Below, one piece after another: positions 1 through 12,000 of a stretch of DNA of 64,000 nt. Position 1 is the stretch's first letter, and every line of letters starts with the position of its first letter. Position numbers and translations under genes: made by a program. Source of the stretch: Oxytropis ochrocephala (taxonomy: Eukaryota > Streptophyta > Magnoliopsida > Fabales > Fabaceae); NCBI GenBank assembly GCA_020916435.1, contig CM037091.1:71578398-71642397 (forward strand). The letters run 5' to 3'. The notes below the pieces were generated by a model, which did no database searches, was not told where the DNA came from, and saw only the letters and a program-made list of their open reading frames with translations.

Positions 1-796
1 TGTATGAGATGATAACATATGATTTGATTTATCACGTTGGGGGGCTATAAACTTTCATTTGGAGAGTAAAGTACAAAATTGGATTTTGACTTTAGCATGC
101 ATGACTTCTCTCCAAAATAAAACTTTTAACTCCCTGACGCTTATTTCAATATTTTTTGTAATGCAAAAAGAAAGGGAAAAATGCATGTAGTATACTTTCT
201 AAAAAACTTTGCGGAAATAAAAATTTTGATTTTTTTTGTTTTGGATAAAAGACGGTATGCATTAATGTTTGTTTGAATGCAAGGGTATAGAGCTCCTTCG
301 TGGACCTAGGAAGGTACCTTATGGAGCGGGTCTAAAGTTTTCTTTATAGTGGACCTCACAATGGTGGTTCTAAAGGATCCTACACATGGTTCCTAGAGCC
401 AAGGACCCGACCAAGAACATCGACCCAAAGAATAGGCAAGCTATTAGAAGGATAGCATCCTCAAAAGGAATCAAACTCTAGGTGAGATTTTCGTGACCAC
501 CCAACGAGGCGTCGTCCCGCAGCCATCACTACACAATCTCGTTCGACTTAGGTTTATGCTCGAGTCCGGTAGAGGACTTTTCTCACGTGTGTGAAGTGTA
601 GAAGTGCGGTGTGTGTAGGAGCAAAATAAACCCAAAGTCAGCAAAACAAACAAACATACAAGTATCGTCTTCTACCCTAGGGTTTACACAAATAACATAA
701 TTATGTAAAAAGCAAATAAATAAATAAAAGGGTAAGAATTGAATTTAATCCTAAATTAATTAAACTAGGTTTTGACTCTCTAAAAATATATAAGTC
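1..796 (-). mobile_element. Ogre/Tat-like retrotransposon, 5' internal leader (runs off left edge)
   Basis: Non-coding, lying on the internal side of a reverse-complemented primer-binding site at 797-812. Only short spurious frames are present. I infer the untranslated leader of a minus-strand Ogre/Tat-like Ty3 element whose coding part would be further left, outside the window. The orientation rests on the PBS. Confidence 0.4.
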
Positions 797-812
797 CCCA
801 GTGAAGTCGCGG
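797..812 (-). other. Primer-binding site, Ogre/Tat type
   Basis: The plus strand reads tccccagtgaagtcgc, the reverse complement of a GCGACT-CACTGGGGA-type PBS (one mismatch) of the kind used by legume Ogre-like elements, from memory of the family. It puts the LTR on the right and the internal region on the left. Confidence 0.5.
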
Positions 813-1194
813 TGTGCTTAATTCAAAAAAATCCGGAAAGGATTCTTGAAATGGTTCTTAAGGAAGCCGCCACCAAATTTTAGTTTAAGGGCAAATTCGG
901 AAAATCCCTTTAAGTTTTAAGATAAGGCGTTGTTTAGGGTTCGGGAGGCGTTATGTGTGGGGAAGGTATTAGCACCCCACGACATCCTATTGTCTAATTA
1001 ATTTAAGATTTATTTAATAATTACCCTTTTATTTTTAGAAAAAGACTTATTTAGGTTTTTGTTTTTAGTGCTTGACAAGGGTTGAATCTTGCTCCTCACG
1101 CACTCCCGGATGCAATGGAGGAATCAAAGCCACGTAGTTCTTCTGAAAAAAAGTTTGTGGGTTGGTGTTTTTAGTGTAGGGATCCTAGGATTCC

Positions 1195-1650
1195 TTGAAC
1201 TGCATGACTCATCGATTCATAGGGATGTTTGGCTAACCCGATTGTACAAACCGACTTAGCCCCTACTTTTGAAAATAATTTTAGAGTTTTTGAAAGAAAG
1301 TGGTTTGGTGTGAAGTGGGTTCGTTTTAGAATAGGTATTCTAGAACTCTGGGTATCTGACTGACTCATTAGCTCTAGAAACGACTAACTAACCCGATTGT
1401 ACAACCGACTTAGTCCCTATTTTTAGGAAAATAGTTTATTCGTATTTATTAAGTTTTCGTGGTTCTTGAATCTATGCACTCATTGGCCCTAAAATAATGA
1501 CTCCACCGGTTGTACAACCGACTTAGCCGCTTATTTTTTTGGAAAAATGATTTATTTATATTTTATTAAGTTTTTGTAGGATTACCGAATCATGCATGAC
1601 TCATTGGTCCTAAAATGATGACTAACCCGGTTGTACAACCGACTTAGTCT
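1195..1650. repeat. Four tandem units with a palindromic TTGTACAA core
   Basis: Four copies of taacccg(g/a)ttgtacaaccgacttag, with cores near 1241, 1396, 1510 and 1630 (spacing 155, 114 and 120 bp), each preceded by a catgactcatt..cc-type block. In the last two copies the core is a perfect 14-bp palindrome, cggttgtacaaccg (1507-1520, 1628-1641). It lies inside the Ogre-like LTR. Confidence 0.75.
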
Positions 1651-2229
1651 TTATTTGATTTTGAAGAAATAAACTAATTTGTGCATAAAAAAGACAAAGC
1701 GATAATTAAATAAAGACTAGGCTAAAAAAAATAAATAAATAAATAACTATATACATAAATAAATATGAATAGATATATACATAAACAATAAATAAATAGA
1801 TTATATTATAAATAAATGATAAATAAATATGTACATAAAAATAAACAAAATAAATACAAAACTAACCTGGACTCGACGAGTGCCGAACCGGACTAAGCAA
1901 ACCGGACTCCTATCTGGTCCGTTTTGACTCCAAGACCGCAAGAACCGCTTCGAGAATCGGAAAGCCGACTCAAAACGTCCAAATGATCAAAGACAGGCTC
2001 TTAGTGAAATGGGCCGCTATCGCTTTGACCCAAAAGATCACTTAACCCGCCAATGATCTCCCCTTTTGACTTGGACAAATACTCCTTTTATAATCTAAAC
2101 TTCACGCTTTTCTCTCTAAAACATTCGATGTGGGACTAATACTGAGTCTTTAACCCACACGGTGATAATATATTGTTATTACTTGTGCATATACTCTTCC
2201 TTGTTCCCAGCTAATCTCCCTGATTTCGA

Positions 2230-2560
2230 ACTCATCATGCATTGACATAAGTTTCAGGTACATTGGCATCAAAGTCAAACCTATCACCCCGATCTGAAGT
2301 AGTGGCTTTTGATCCTGAGGCAGTTTCATTTGGAACAACTGCATATCTCTCTGACCGTGAGGCCGATCCTGGTGATGGATACTTCGAGGCTTCTATGTTT
2401 TCCCACTAGATCCATCAGCACTAAAGGCCTTAATAATCATTGGAACATTCCTATCTATGGTGTCTCCAAGACCAAGTTGTCCATTTGCACCTATTCCCCA
2501 AGAATATACATTTCCACATTCAGTAACGGCAACCGTGTGTCTCCACCCATCTCCTATTCT
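2230..2560 (-). pseudogene. RCC1-repeat protein fragment (UVR8-like family)
   Basis: Read on the minus strand, 2400-2556 encodes GDGWRHTVAV followed by CGNVYSWGIGANGQLGLGD, the RCC1 beta-propeller blade signature. About 50 further residues follow in another frame (ERYAVVPNETASGSK). The two frames meet near 2400, where one base appears to be missing, and the second frame stops after about 50 codons. RCC1-like proteins act in chromatin, Ran or UV-B signalling; this is only one blade and a tail, without a start or the other repeats. Its position inside an LTR suggests transposon capture. The family is clear, the subfamily is not. Confidence 0.65.
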
Positions 2561-3164
2561 TTCCTTGTTCTTATCCTTTCCTTGTTCTCATCTCACCTCC
2601 TATTGTATTACTTACATATTGCTAGAAAAAAAAACTATTATTTCAAACTTTGTAGTTTTTTTTTTTTGTGCTTGAAAAAGAATTAAGAAAGAAGGAAAGC
2701 TCGGACAAAATTGGGGTGTAACAAAATAAGGGTAAAAATAATAATAATAAAAGGGAGCCAGGCCAAATACAAAGATTTAGACCGACCGGGACTAGACAAC
2801 TACGCTAAGACTAGACCAAAGTGGAAGAAATGGGCGTGTTAAAAAAATAGCTCGGAATCGCGTTCTGAAGTCCAACTTCTGACAAAAAATGAATTTTGAT
2901 AGACCTATTCACGCACGACTAAACCCGAATACAGACATTAAATCGAAGAACACACGAAAAGATCGATCATTACGCGCGTGCCTAATTTAAAAACGATGAA
3001 TTCGAGTTAGTTTGAGCGGAGTGGACGGAATTGGCTTGGGTTGGCAACCGAGACTCTACACTAGTAATTCTCGTAATCATGCGACTCCGAAACACGCCCT
3101 TACTAAAAATAAATGGCTAAATCAAAAAAAAAAAAAGGAAGACGGACAAAATTGGGGTATAACA

Positions 3165-3532
3165 ATAGGGTATAAATTCATAATTCAATCAATTAAGATC
3201 AAACTAGTATGCAACTTGCAGCATGATGCGATGCACTGAAAAACGATTCTGCGATATTATATTAAATTTAAATAATTTTGTGAAGAAAGTTGACATAATT
3301 AATAAATAAATAAGTCAATAAGTGTATCTAAATTTACTAAAATGTTATAGCAACAAATTATTTTAACAACCCTTAATTTAGTATTTATATATTTAATATT
3401 TATGAAAATTATCTTAAATAATATAATGGGGAAATCAGATGAAAGCTAATAAATGGATAGACAATCATCATAACTAAAAGACATTTATATTAGATTGAAA
3501 AAAAAAGTAGTTACTACCACTGTCAGATTGTA
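3165..3532. other. AT-rich flank; starts with a 40-bp block repeated near 17.86 kb
   Basis: No gene seen. Positions 3164-3203 are identical to 17855-17894, and the block begins exactly where the Ogre-like LTR ends. The rest is low-complexity AT. Confidence 0.6.
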
Positions 3533-3666
3533 GATCTCCAAGGTTGGATATGATGAAGTCAATTTCCTATGATGTTAACTCATAGGTAGCTACTAATTAG
3601 CCGTCACACTCATAGTTGCTATAACATCATAGGAAAATGAGTTCATCATATCCAGCCTTGGAGATC
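3533..3666. repeat. Fold-back (hairpin) element, 45-bp arms
   Basis: 3533-3577 and 3622-3666 are inverted repeats matching at 42 of 45 positions around a loop of about 44 bp. The outer gatctccaag motif recurs once more, inverted, at 3690-3702. It looks like a small MITE or fold-back element. I see no TSD certain enough to assign a superfamily. Confidence 0.7.
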
Positions 3667-3744
3667 TTTTTTTATTTTTTTTTGATAAGCCCAGCTTGGA
3701 GATCTACATTTGCATAAAGAATCAAACAAAGAAGTTGATACCTT

Positions 3745-3884
3745 ATCCGTAAGGCCTAGCTCCATTGGCAATTGCCGAAATTGTTAGGCTGGATACCATG
3801 TCCCGGGTTCGAACCTGAGACCTCGCAGTTGTGTGTGTCAGTTTCTAATGGTTGTGACCCCTCCGTCTATATATCCCAAAAAAA
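3745..3884 (+). mobile_element. tRNA-derived SINE with 13-bp TSD
   Basis: The body begins just after 3744. It has an A-box-like ctagctccattggc and a canonical B-box gggttcgaacc (internal Pol III promoter), and ends in an A-run at 3877-3886. aagttgatacctt occurs at 3732-3744 and again at 3885-3897, a perfect 13-bp target-site duplication. SINEs are non-coding and move using LINE enzymes. The sharp TSD and intact boxes suggest a fairly recent insertion. Confidence 0.9.
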
Positions 3885-4187
3885 AAGTTGATACCTTCTT
3901 ATACTAATCTACTTTGCTAATTGATAAACACCATGACAAAAATATAAAAATTTGTTGAGGAATGACAGAAGGAAAACGATAAACACCTTGCAAGTGAACA
4001 TTTGTTTCTGCATCGACCACTATAGCAGAATAATATTGTGCAATCAGTATGAGTAGTAACAGATAATGATGAGGGAAAATTTTGATTAATGATAATTTAA
4101 GAAATTATTATATTTGAGAATAAAATTTAAAATACAACTTGGCTGCTGAGTTGGATTAGTGAAGCCACAATGGATTAAGTTTGAATG

Positions 4188-7100
4188 TGTAACGCCCCAA
4201 ATATAATTCAATTATTTATTTAGTGGGTTCTTTAAGGCTTACAACATTTGGTTAAGTCAAAGGATTAATTGGAGTTTTAGGGTATTTAGGAGGTATTTGA
4301 TTTAAATGAGGAGTGGTGGTTAGTAAAAGGGGAGTGGTAATTTAAGTAATGGAGGGAGTGTGATTAGAGGCCCATGAGAGTTAGGCCCATGATCCATGAA
4401 TTAAGCCCATATTCATGCTTAAGGTGTAGTAGTCGATGGTGGAGAGTCCATTACCACCAAAATCTAAGAAAAGGCAAAGGGAAAGTAAGAGAGAGAGTGG
4501 TAGGTGAGATGGCTTTTAGAGAGGAAGAGGAAGCTTGGCGTGGAAGAGCTCAATGCCAAGGAGGAGGAGCTGGAATGTTGGTGATTCTTGGTGGATCGGG
4601 AAGGCTTGGTGGAGAGAGTGCTACTTCTTCAATCTTTTGAGGTTAGGGGGCTCTCTCTTTCATCTATAATAGATTATATGATGTGTGTTATGTGTGAGTA
4701 GACTCTAGGAATGATTCTGAGTTGCCTTGTATGTTTTGTGTGTTTGATGTGTTTGAAGTTGTGTCTTAGTTCCACTCCAGTGGAGTTGTGATGTATTGAT
4801 GTTGAGTAGATCCTATGAGAGACAACGGAGAGGAATGAGAGCTGAGAAACTCTCAGTCCCAGTGAGCTTGTGTGGGTGTTGTAACCTTCGTGAAGTCCTT
4901 AATGAGTGTTGGACTAGTTGTGAAGGGAAAGTGTTTAATAGTGTGCTTAAGTATGATCCTAGCGTGAGAACTAGAGAAGGGAAGGAAGAGGTAGACTAGG
5001 CGTGTAGAGAGAGACCTGATTGACGAGGTGTATAGTATAAATTTACCTAAGTATAGTTCTGAGGTGCAGGCGTTAAGTTACAGTGCAATCCTACCGAGAT
5101 ATGAGTATGCCAAGATAGGAGTGTGTAACGACAAGTGTATCGAAGCCTAAGGGATGATCGTAATGTGTAGAAGTGTAACTAACGAGTCATGGGAGCTGAG
5201 ATGAGTGACAGAGTATAAGTAGCGTAATGTAAGGGTATCTGATACTAAGTATAGGTATCGAATTGTACTTGCCGAGGTGTAGAGTGGGTATGCCGAGGTG
5301 TAGTGGCCGAGATGTAGTGTACATAATACCTAGGTGTACTTGCCGAAGTGAGGTGTATGTGTGCCAATGCGTAAGTGTTGAATATAGGTGACGGAGCATA
5401 AGTGATGATGTATAGGAGACGAAGGATAAGGGAGTGTAAACCGAGGTGTAATGTGTCGACTTGTAGCTACCGAGGTGAGGGGTATGTATACCGAGGTGAA
5501 GTGGCCGAAGTGGAGTGTATATATACTTAAGCGTAGTTCTTTGAAGTCTGAGACGTTATGTTATAGCGTGTATCTACCGGGGTGAGTGTCTTGAGGTTTA
5601 GGTGCGTTGAATAGTAAGTGTAGTGGAGCTTAACGTGTCGCAGTGTAGAGAACCGAGGTGCCAAGAGTGCACCGAGGTGTGTCAGGTCGTATAAGCCGAG
5701 GTGAGGTGAGTGCTTAGGTGTAGTGTGCCTAAGTGTAGTGGTAGAGGTGAGGTGAGTGCTTAGGCGTATGTGCCTAAGTGTAGTAATCAAGGTGAAGTTG
5801 TGTGGTTAGATGATGAAGTGACTAAGTGTAGATGATGAAATGACTAAGTGTAGATGATGAAGTGAGTTGTGAATAAGCCTATGTGTAGTTGAGGAGGTGT
5901 AGTGCATGGACGCCTAAACTAGTATTGCCAAGGTATATGGTGTATATACCGAAGTGTATGTGTGGGAGTGTAGGTGTGATGGAAGATAGGGTGTGTGTGC
6001 CGAGGTGCAACGTGGTGCGCGAGTCTTTGTGTAGTGAAAGCGAAGGGGTAGGGTGTGTATCTTGAGGTGCAATAGGGTGCGCCGAGATGTTGTGGAGTGC
6101 CGAGTGCGATGAGTACCGAAGTGCGAATGATCTTGCCGAAGTTTACGTGAGTATAGCCGAGGCGAAATGAGGTAATCGTAGAGGTGGATGATGATGAGGT
6201 ATTGAATCTTAAGTGTAACTATAGGTAGTAACCGAGGTGAATGGTGAAGAGGTGATGTTCCTTAGTGTGACTGTAAGTGGTAATCGAGGTAGAAGCCAGA
6301 GGCGGATGATGACAGTGTAGGCCGTCTAAGTGAAGTATCAAGGTGTAGATTAAGTATGCCTGGGGTAGCTATTTAAGTGAGTTGAAATGCGGTATCCGTA
6401 ATGCGAAGTGAAGCGAGAGTGTATTGGCGTGAAGTGAGAGGATACCGAGTTGAGGTGAAGTGGAGTGAGTGCGTGTTCGGATGGTGTGCGCGTTGTGCTT
6501 GATGAGGCGTGTGCGTAGTACTTGGTGTGTGTAGCGTATTTGTGTTTTGGTGGGGGTGTGGGTCACGGTGAGGGGCACCAAGTGTGGCATGCCCTTGTGC
6601 CGTGAGGGTCTCGGTGTGGGCGCCAAATGTGGCGTGCCCCTTGCGCCAGGTCCGGTGAGTGTAGCCGAGGTGATGTGAGAGTGCCAAGGTGATGCGAGAG
6701 TGTTGAGATAGGGCGTGGACTTAGGCGAGAGGCATAAACGGGTATAGTGACGAAATGGTGTGAGCCCAGATGAGACGGGAGGCGAGCGTAGAGTTACGCA
6801 ATGATACGTTAAGTCTAGGCGTGGTGGGGCGAAGTGACGCGCGTGGTGTCTAGTCGAGGACGATGGCGTAAGGTAAGACGAGACGAGAGAAGTAGTGGGA
6901 CTAGACGAGATCCTAGGCGTGAGGTTCCAGGACGAGGTGGAGAACTTTACGAGTGGAATGCCAAGTGAGGTGCCACCGAGTTGAGTATTGGTGACGAGCG
7001 AGCATACCGAGAAGAGTGAAGGTGCCGAGGTGCCTATTTTTGACGCATAACAACGTAGAAATTTATTAGCGCCACCGAAGTGACGTTTAACGTCAAGAGT

Positions 7101-8011
7101 CGTTTAAGGGGACGAATTGGCATAGTCCGGTTTAGTCCCTATGTGATGGTTCGATCCTGGCGTTGTGAGGCCTTCGTAGTGATGGAGTGGCTCCACGCAC
7201 GAGGAGGCCGAGGTGCTGTGAGTGGGCGAATAGCATTTGTGCTATGGTGGTTGTCTAAGAGGACTAGGCAACGTAAGGCGGCGGTGCGGTTTGCCTGAAA
7301 AGAGTTGTTTGTTCCGAGTGAATGCATTTGTTCATTGAGTCTCATGAATTCATATGCATCGGCGGCGGTTATAGACTTTGGTCTCGTCTGAAAGACTTGA
7401 TCGAGTATCACTAGCGACGGATATGCACGAGTGGCTTAAAAGAGATGGATCCTCATGCATTATACCACAGAGTTTGGGTTGCATTGCATTGCATGCATAT
7501 ACTCATGCACATTGGTGTCTGTGATGATTAGGAATTGGTGTGTCTTAACTTGGTGTTGTGTGGGGTTGGTTGAGGCGGAGTGTTTCTAGTTGTCTTTCTC
7601 TAGCATAATGTTTATCATACATTTTATTATTTATGAAAAGAGACTCACCATCTGCTTTCTATGTTGCTTCTTATGTCGGCAACGTCACGGGTGATCTGAG
7701 TGAAGGTCCTTTCTTTCCTCGATCTAGTTGTGGCGTCTTGCTCTGTGACGTCGAACCGGGAGCCGGTAGTCTATTAGTTGTTTAAGATTAGTGTTGAATC
7801 GTAATAGATTGATGTATTAGAATTTTGAGGTTCGCCCCATTTAAGTCGTGCTATGTATCACGCAATTATATTTTATTAATGAAAAGTATTATTGGCTAAG
7901 TGAAAGTGATGTTTGATGAGCGTAGCATTCCGCGAGGATGTATCTTTGAAAAGAAAACGATTTTTGAACTCGATTTTATAAATTAAAGTATTAAGAGTAA
8001 GGGGTGTTACA
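4188..8011 (+). repeat. 5' LTR of the LARD-like element (3,824 bp)
   Basis: Bounded by TG and CA, and nearly colinear with 9079-12667. It contains about 244 bp (roughly 6745-6988) that the 3' LTR lacks, plus many scattered small indels. A pyrimidine/purine-rich start is followed by a long GC-richer, repeat-laden middle. No coding frame is conserved between the two LTRs. Confidence 0.92.
5250..6700 (+). repeat. Degenerate ccgaggtgtag short-repeat field inside the LTR
   Basis: Dozens of imperfect copies of (c)cgaggtg, ctaagtgtag and related 8-12 nt words, spaced irregularly by 15-40 bp. The same field occurs in the 3' LTR (about 10.15-11.7 kb) and, inverted as cctcggcacac, in the neighbouring minus-strand relative. 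It looks like minisatellite expansion within a retrotransposon LTR. Confidence 0.75.
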
Positions 8012-9078
8012 TGTTGGTATCGAGGCGATTCGATGCAATCCGCCAAGTTTGTCGATCGTAGTGTCTCAGAGATCTCTTGTTGATCTCCAACCGAGAGTTT
8101 GTTGTAGATTTTGTCTAGTGGGTTGCAGCTGATGATTGTAGCATTGCTTGTAGTTGCTTGTGACTGTTGTTTGTATTAAGTGAGGTATGTGTGTTTAGAA
8201 GAGCATTTTAACGACGTCAAAGGAGTAGGAGTCGTGACGACGCCTTCGTACTCTGGACTGCGTTAAAAGTCCTTCAATGTGAAAGGTGTAAATTTTGAAA
8301 AGACGTAGTTTTGTGACCTTAACTAAATTGGATGCGTGAGTAGGAGGGACTGATCACCCCAATAACTCATTCCCAATGAAAGAGGTGACAATAACTCGTA
8401 GTTATTATAAATTTTGAATATGTACTAATTTCAACTTGATTGATTGAGTGGTGTGTGCAAGTTTGATTGACTATTAATTTTTAGATAAATAGGTGCCTTA
8501 TGGATGTTTGAGTTTTGATTTGGGGGTTGATAGTAGGGAGATGTAAAAATAAGGATTGACACTTTGGGTTTGAAGTTCATGCCAAGAAAATAGAGCATGC
8601 CTTTTTGGAAAAAGTTTAGAAATATGGTTTCTGGAAAGCCTAAGGTAGAAAAATTGTTCTTAAAAGTATGGTAGTCGAGGGAGTACCTATATAGGATCTG
8701 GATGATAGTGTGTAACTTTGATGATTAAAGGATTAGAATTTGGTACGAAGAATAGGAATCTTAGAAATGAGGAAGGCATTGTTTGTGGTTTGGATATAGA
8801 TTGACGTAAGATAGGAGCATTAGTACTTTAATTGATTGCTATGGTGTAGTTCCCTAACGATAAATTAATGGTGTTTGGATAATCGAGTGAGACTTTGGTG
8901 ACCCGAGAATAGAGTTTTGGTACAAAGTAAAGGTGTAGAGAGGTGTGTATGTCCTATGTCCTAGGTGTACAAGGAGGAGTTGCTGGTAGTTGGGAGCAAG
9001 AACAAGATTGATAGAACTAGTGTGTTCATGTAAACGAGGAGATTTTCGAGGACGAAAATATTCTAAGTGGGGGAGAGT
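8012..9078 (+). other. Internal region of the LARD-like element: PBS, spacer, PPT
   Basis: Begins tgttggtatcgaggc: ttggtatc-gagc, a tRNA-initiator-Met PBS with a one-base difference (8015-8026). Ends ttctaagtgggggagagt, a polypurine tract at 9064-9078 touching the 3' LTR. The segment gttttcgaggacgaaaat before the PPT is typical of the tail of Ty3 elements. No open frame is of note. Shares about 200 bp with the minus relative (cattcccaatgaaag / ataactcgt blocks). Confidence 0.85.
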
Positions 9079-12000
9079 TGTAACGCCCCAAATATAATTC
9101 AATTATTTATTTAGTGGGTTCTTTAAGGCTTACAACATTTGGTTAAGTCAAAGGATTAATTGGAGTTTTAGGGTATTTAGGAGGTATTTGATTTAAATGA
9201 GGAGTGGTGGTTAGTAAAAGGGGAGTGGTAATTTAAGTAATGGAGGGAGTGTGATTAGAGGCCCATGAGAGTTAGGCCCATGATCCATGAATTAAGCCCA
9301 TATTCATGCTTAAGGTGTAGTAGTCGATGGTGGAGAGTCCATTACCACCAAAATCTAAGAAAAGGCAAAGGGAAAGTAAGAGAGAGAGAGTGGTAGGTGA
9401 GATGGCTTTTAGAGAGAGGAAGAGGAAGCTTGGCGTGGAAGAGCTCAATGCCAAGGAGGAGGAGCTGGAATGTTGGTGATTCTTGGTGGATCGGGAAGGC
9501 TTGGTGGAGAGAGTGCTACTTCTTCAATCTTTTGAGGTTAGGGGGCTCTCTCTTTCATCTATAATAGATTATATGATGTGTGTTATGTGTGAGTAGACTC
9601 TAGGAATGATTCTGAGCTGCCTTGTATGTTTTGTGTGTTTGATGTGTTTGAAGTTGTGTCTTAGTTCCACTCCAGTGGAGTTGTGATGTATTGATGTTGA
9701 GTAGATCCTATGAGAGACAACGGAGATGAATGGGAGCTGAGAAACTCTCAGTCCCAGTGAGCTTGTGTGGGTGTTGTAACCTTCGTGAAGTCCTTAATGA
9801 GTGTTGGACTAGTTGTGAAGAGGAAAGTGTTTAATAGTGTGCTTAAGTATGATCCTAGCGTGAGAACTAGAGAAGGAAGGAAGAGGTAGACTAGGCGTGT
9901 AGAGAGACTGATTGACGAGGTGTATAGTATAAATTTACCTAAGTATAGTTACGAAAGGTGCGGGCGTTAAGTTACAGATGCAATCCTACCGAGATATGAG
10001 TATGCCAAGATAGGAGTGTGTAACGACAAGTGTATCGAAGCCTAAGGGATGATCGTAATGTGTAGAAGTGTAACTAACGAGTCATGGGAGCCGAGATGAG
10101 TGACCAGTATAAGTAGCGTAATGTAAGGGTATCGATACTAAGTATAGGTATCGAATTGTACTTGCCGAGGTGTAGAGTGGGTATCTTGAGGTGTAGTGGC
10201 CGAGATGTAGTGTACATAATACCTAGGTGTACTTGCCGAGAAGTGAGGTGTATGTGTGCCAATGCGTAAGTGTTGAATATAGGTGACTGGAGCATAAGTG
10301 ATGATGTATAGGAGACGAAGGATAAGGGAGTGTAAACCGAGGTGTAATGTGTCGACTTGTAGCTACCGAGGTGAGGGTATGTATCTTAGAGGTGAAGTGG
10401 CGAAAGTGGAGTGTATATATACTTAGCGTAGTTCTTTGAAGTGCGAGACGTTATGTTATAGCGCGTGTATCTAGGAGGTGAGTGTACTGAGGTTTAGGTG
10501 CGTTGAATAGTAAGTGTAGTGGAGCTTAACGTGTCGCAGTGTAGAGAACCGAGGTGCCAAGAGTGCACCGAGGTGTTGTGTCGTATAAGCCGAGGTGAGG
10601 TGAGTGCTTAGGTGTAGTGTGCCTAAGTGTAGTGGCCGAGGTGAGGTGAGTGCTTAGGCGTATTGTGCCTAAGTGTAGTAATCAAGGTGAAGTTGTGTGG
10701 TTAGATGATGAAGTGACTAAGTGTAGATGATGAAATGACTAAGTGTAGATGATGAAGTGAGTTGTGAATAAGCCTATGTGTAGTTGAGGAGGTGTAGTGC
10801 ATGGACGCCTAAACTAGTATTGCCAAGGTATAGGGTGTATATACCGGAAGTGTATGTGTGGGAGTGTAGGTGTGATGGAAGATAGGGTGTGTGTCTTGAG
10901 GTGCAACGTGGTGCGCCAAGTCTTTGTGTAGTGGAAACGAAGGGTAGGGTGTGTATGCCGAGGTGCAATAGGGTGCGCCGAGATGTTGTGGAGTCTGCCG
11001 AGGCATCGATGAGTACCGAGTGCGAGGTGTGCCGAAGTTTCGTGAGAGTATAGCCGAGGCGAAATGAGGTAATCGTAGAGGTGGATGATGATGAGGTATT
11101 GAATCTTAAGTGTAACTATAGGTAGTAACCAAGGTGAATGGTGAAGAGGTGATGTTCCTTGAGTGTAACGTAAGTGGTAAGCGAGGTAGAAGCGAGGCGG
11201 ATGATGACGAGTGTAGTTTGTCTAAGTGAAGTATCAAGGTGTAGATTAAGTATGCCTGGGGTAGCTATTTAAGTGAGTTGAGATGCGGGTATCTCGTGTG
11301 CGAAGTGAAGCGAGTGTATTGGCGTGAAGTGAGAGGATCACCGAGTTGAGGTGAAGTGGAGTGAGTGCGTGTTCGGATGGTGTGCGCGTTGTGCTTGATG
11401 AGGCGTGTGCGTAGTACTTGGTGTGTGTAGCGTATTTGTGTTTTGGTGGGGGTGTGGGTCACGGTGAGGGGCACCAAGTGTGGCATGCCCTTGTGCCGTG
11501 AGGGTCTCGGTGTGGGCGCCAAATGTGGCGTGCCCCTTGCGCCAGGTCCGGTGAGTGTAGCCGAGGTGATGTGAGAGTGCCAAGGTGATGCGAGAGTGTT
11601 GAGATAGGGCGTGGACTTAGGCGAGAGGCATAAACGGGTAATGGTGGCGAGCGAGCATACCGAGAAGAGTGAAGGTGCCGAGGTGACCTATTTTTGACGC
11701 ATAACAGCGTAGAGCTGTTAGGCGCCACCGAGAGTGACGTTTAACGTCAAGAGTCGTTTAAGGGGACGAATTGGCATAGTCCAGTTTAGTCCCTATGTGA
11801 TGGTTCAGTCCTAGGCGTTGTGAGGCCTTCATCGTGATGGAGTGGCACACTGCCTGAGGAGCTGAGGTGCCTGTGAGTGGACGAATAGCATTTGTGCTAT
11901 GGTGGTTGTCTAAGAGGACTAGGCAACGTAAGGCGACGGTGCGGTTTGCACAAAAGAGTTGTTTGTTCTGAGTGAATGCATTTGTTCATTGAGTCTCATG

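Larger units (their letters stand above)
815..3164 (-). mobile_element. Ogre/Tat-like LTR, minus orientation, with embedded insertions
   Basis: Starts beside the PBS. Contains the block gggaaggtattagcacccc (near 960) that I associate with legume Ogre-like LTRs, and ends in ggacaaaattggggtataaca, i.e. an LTR beginning TGTTATACCCCAATTTTGTCC on the minus strand. A second, similar end (ggggtgtaaca) occurs near 2721, so either the 2.14-2.72 kb block is a nested insertion or two LTR ends are juxtaposed. No proteins belong to it. The exact ends are uncertain. Confidence 0.4.

Noticed and set aside
6369..7411. Several frames of 70-104 residues in the LARD-like LTR, repeated at 11265-11728
   Set aside because: The two LTR copies differ by frameshifting indels that do not respect any frame, so nothing is being conserved as protein.
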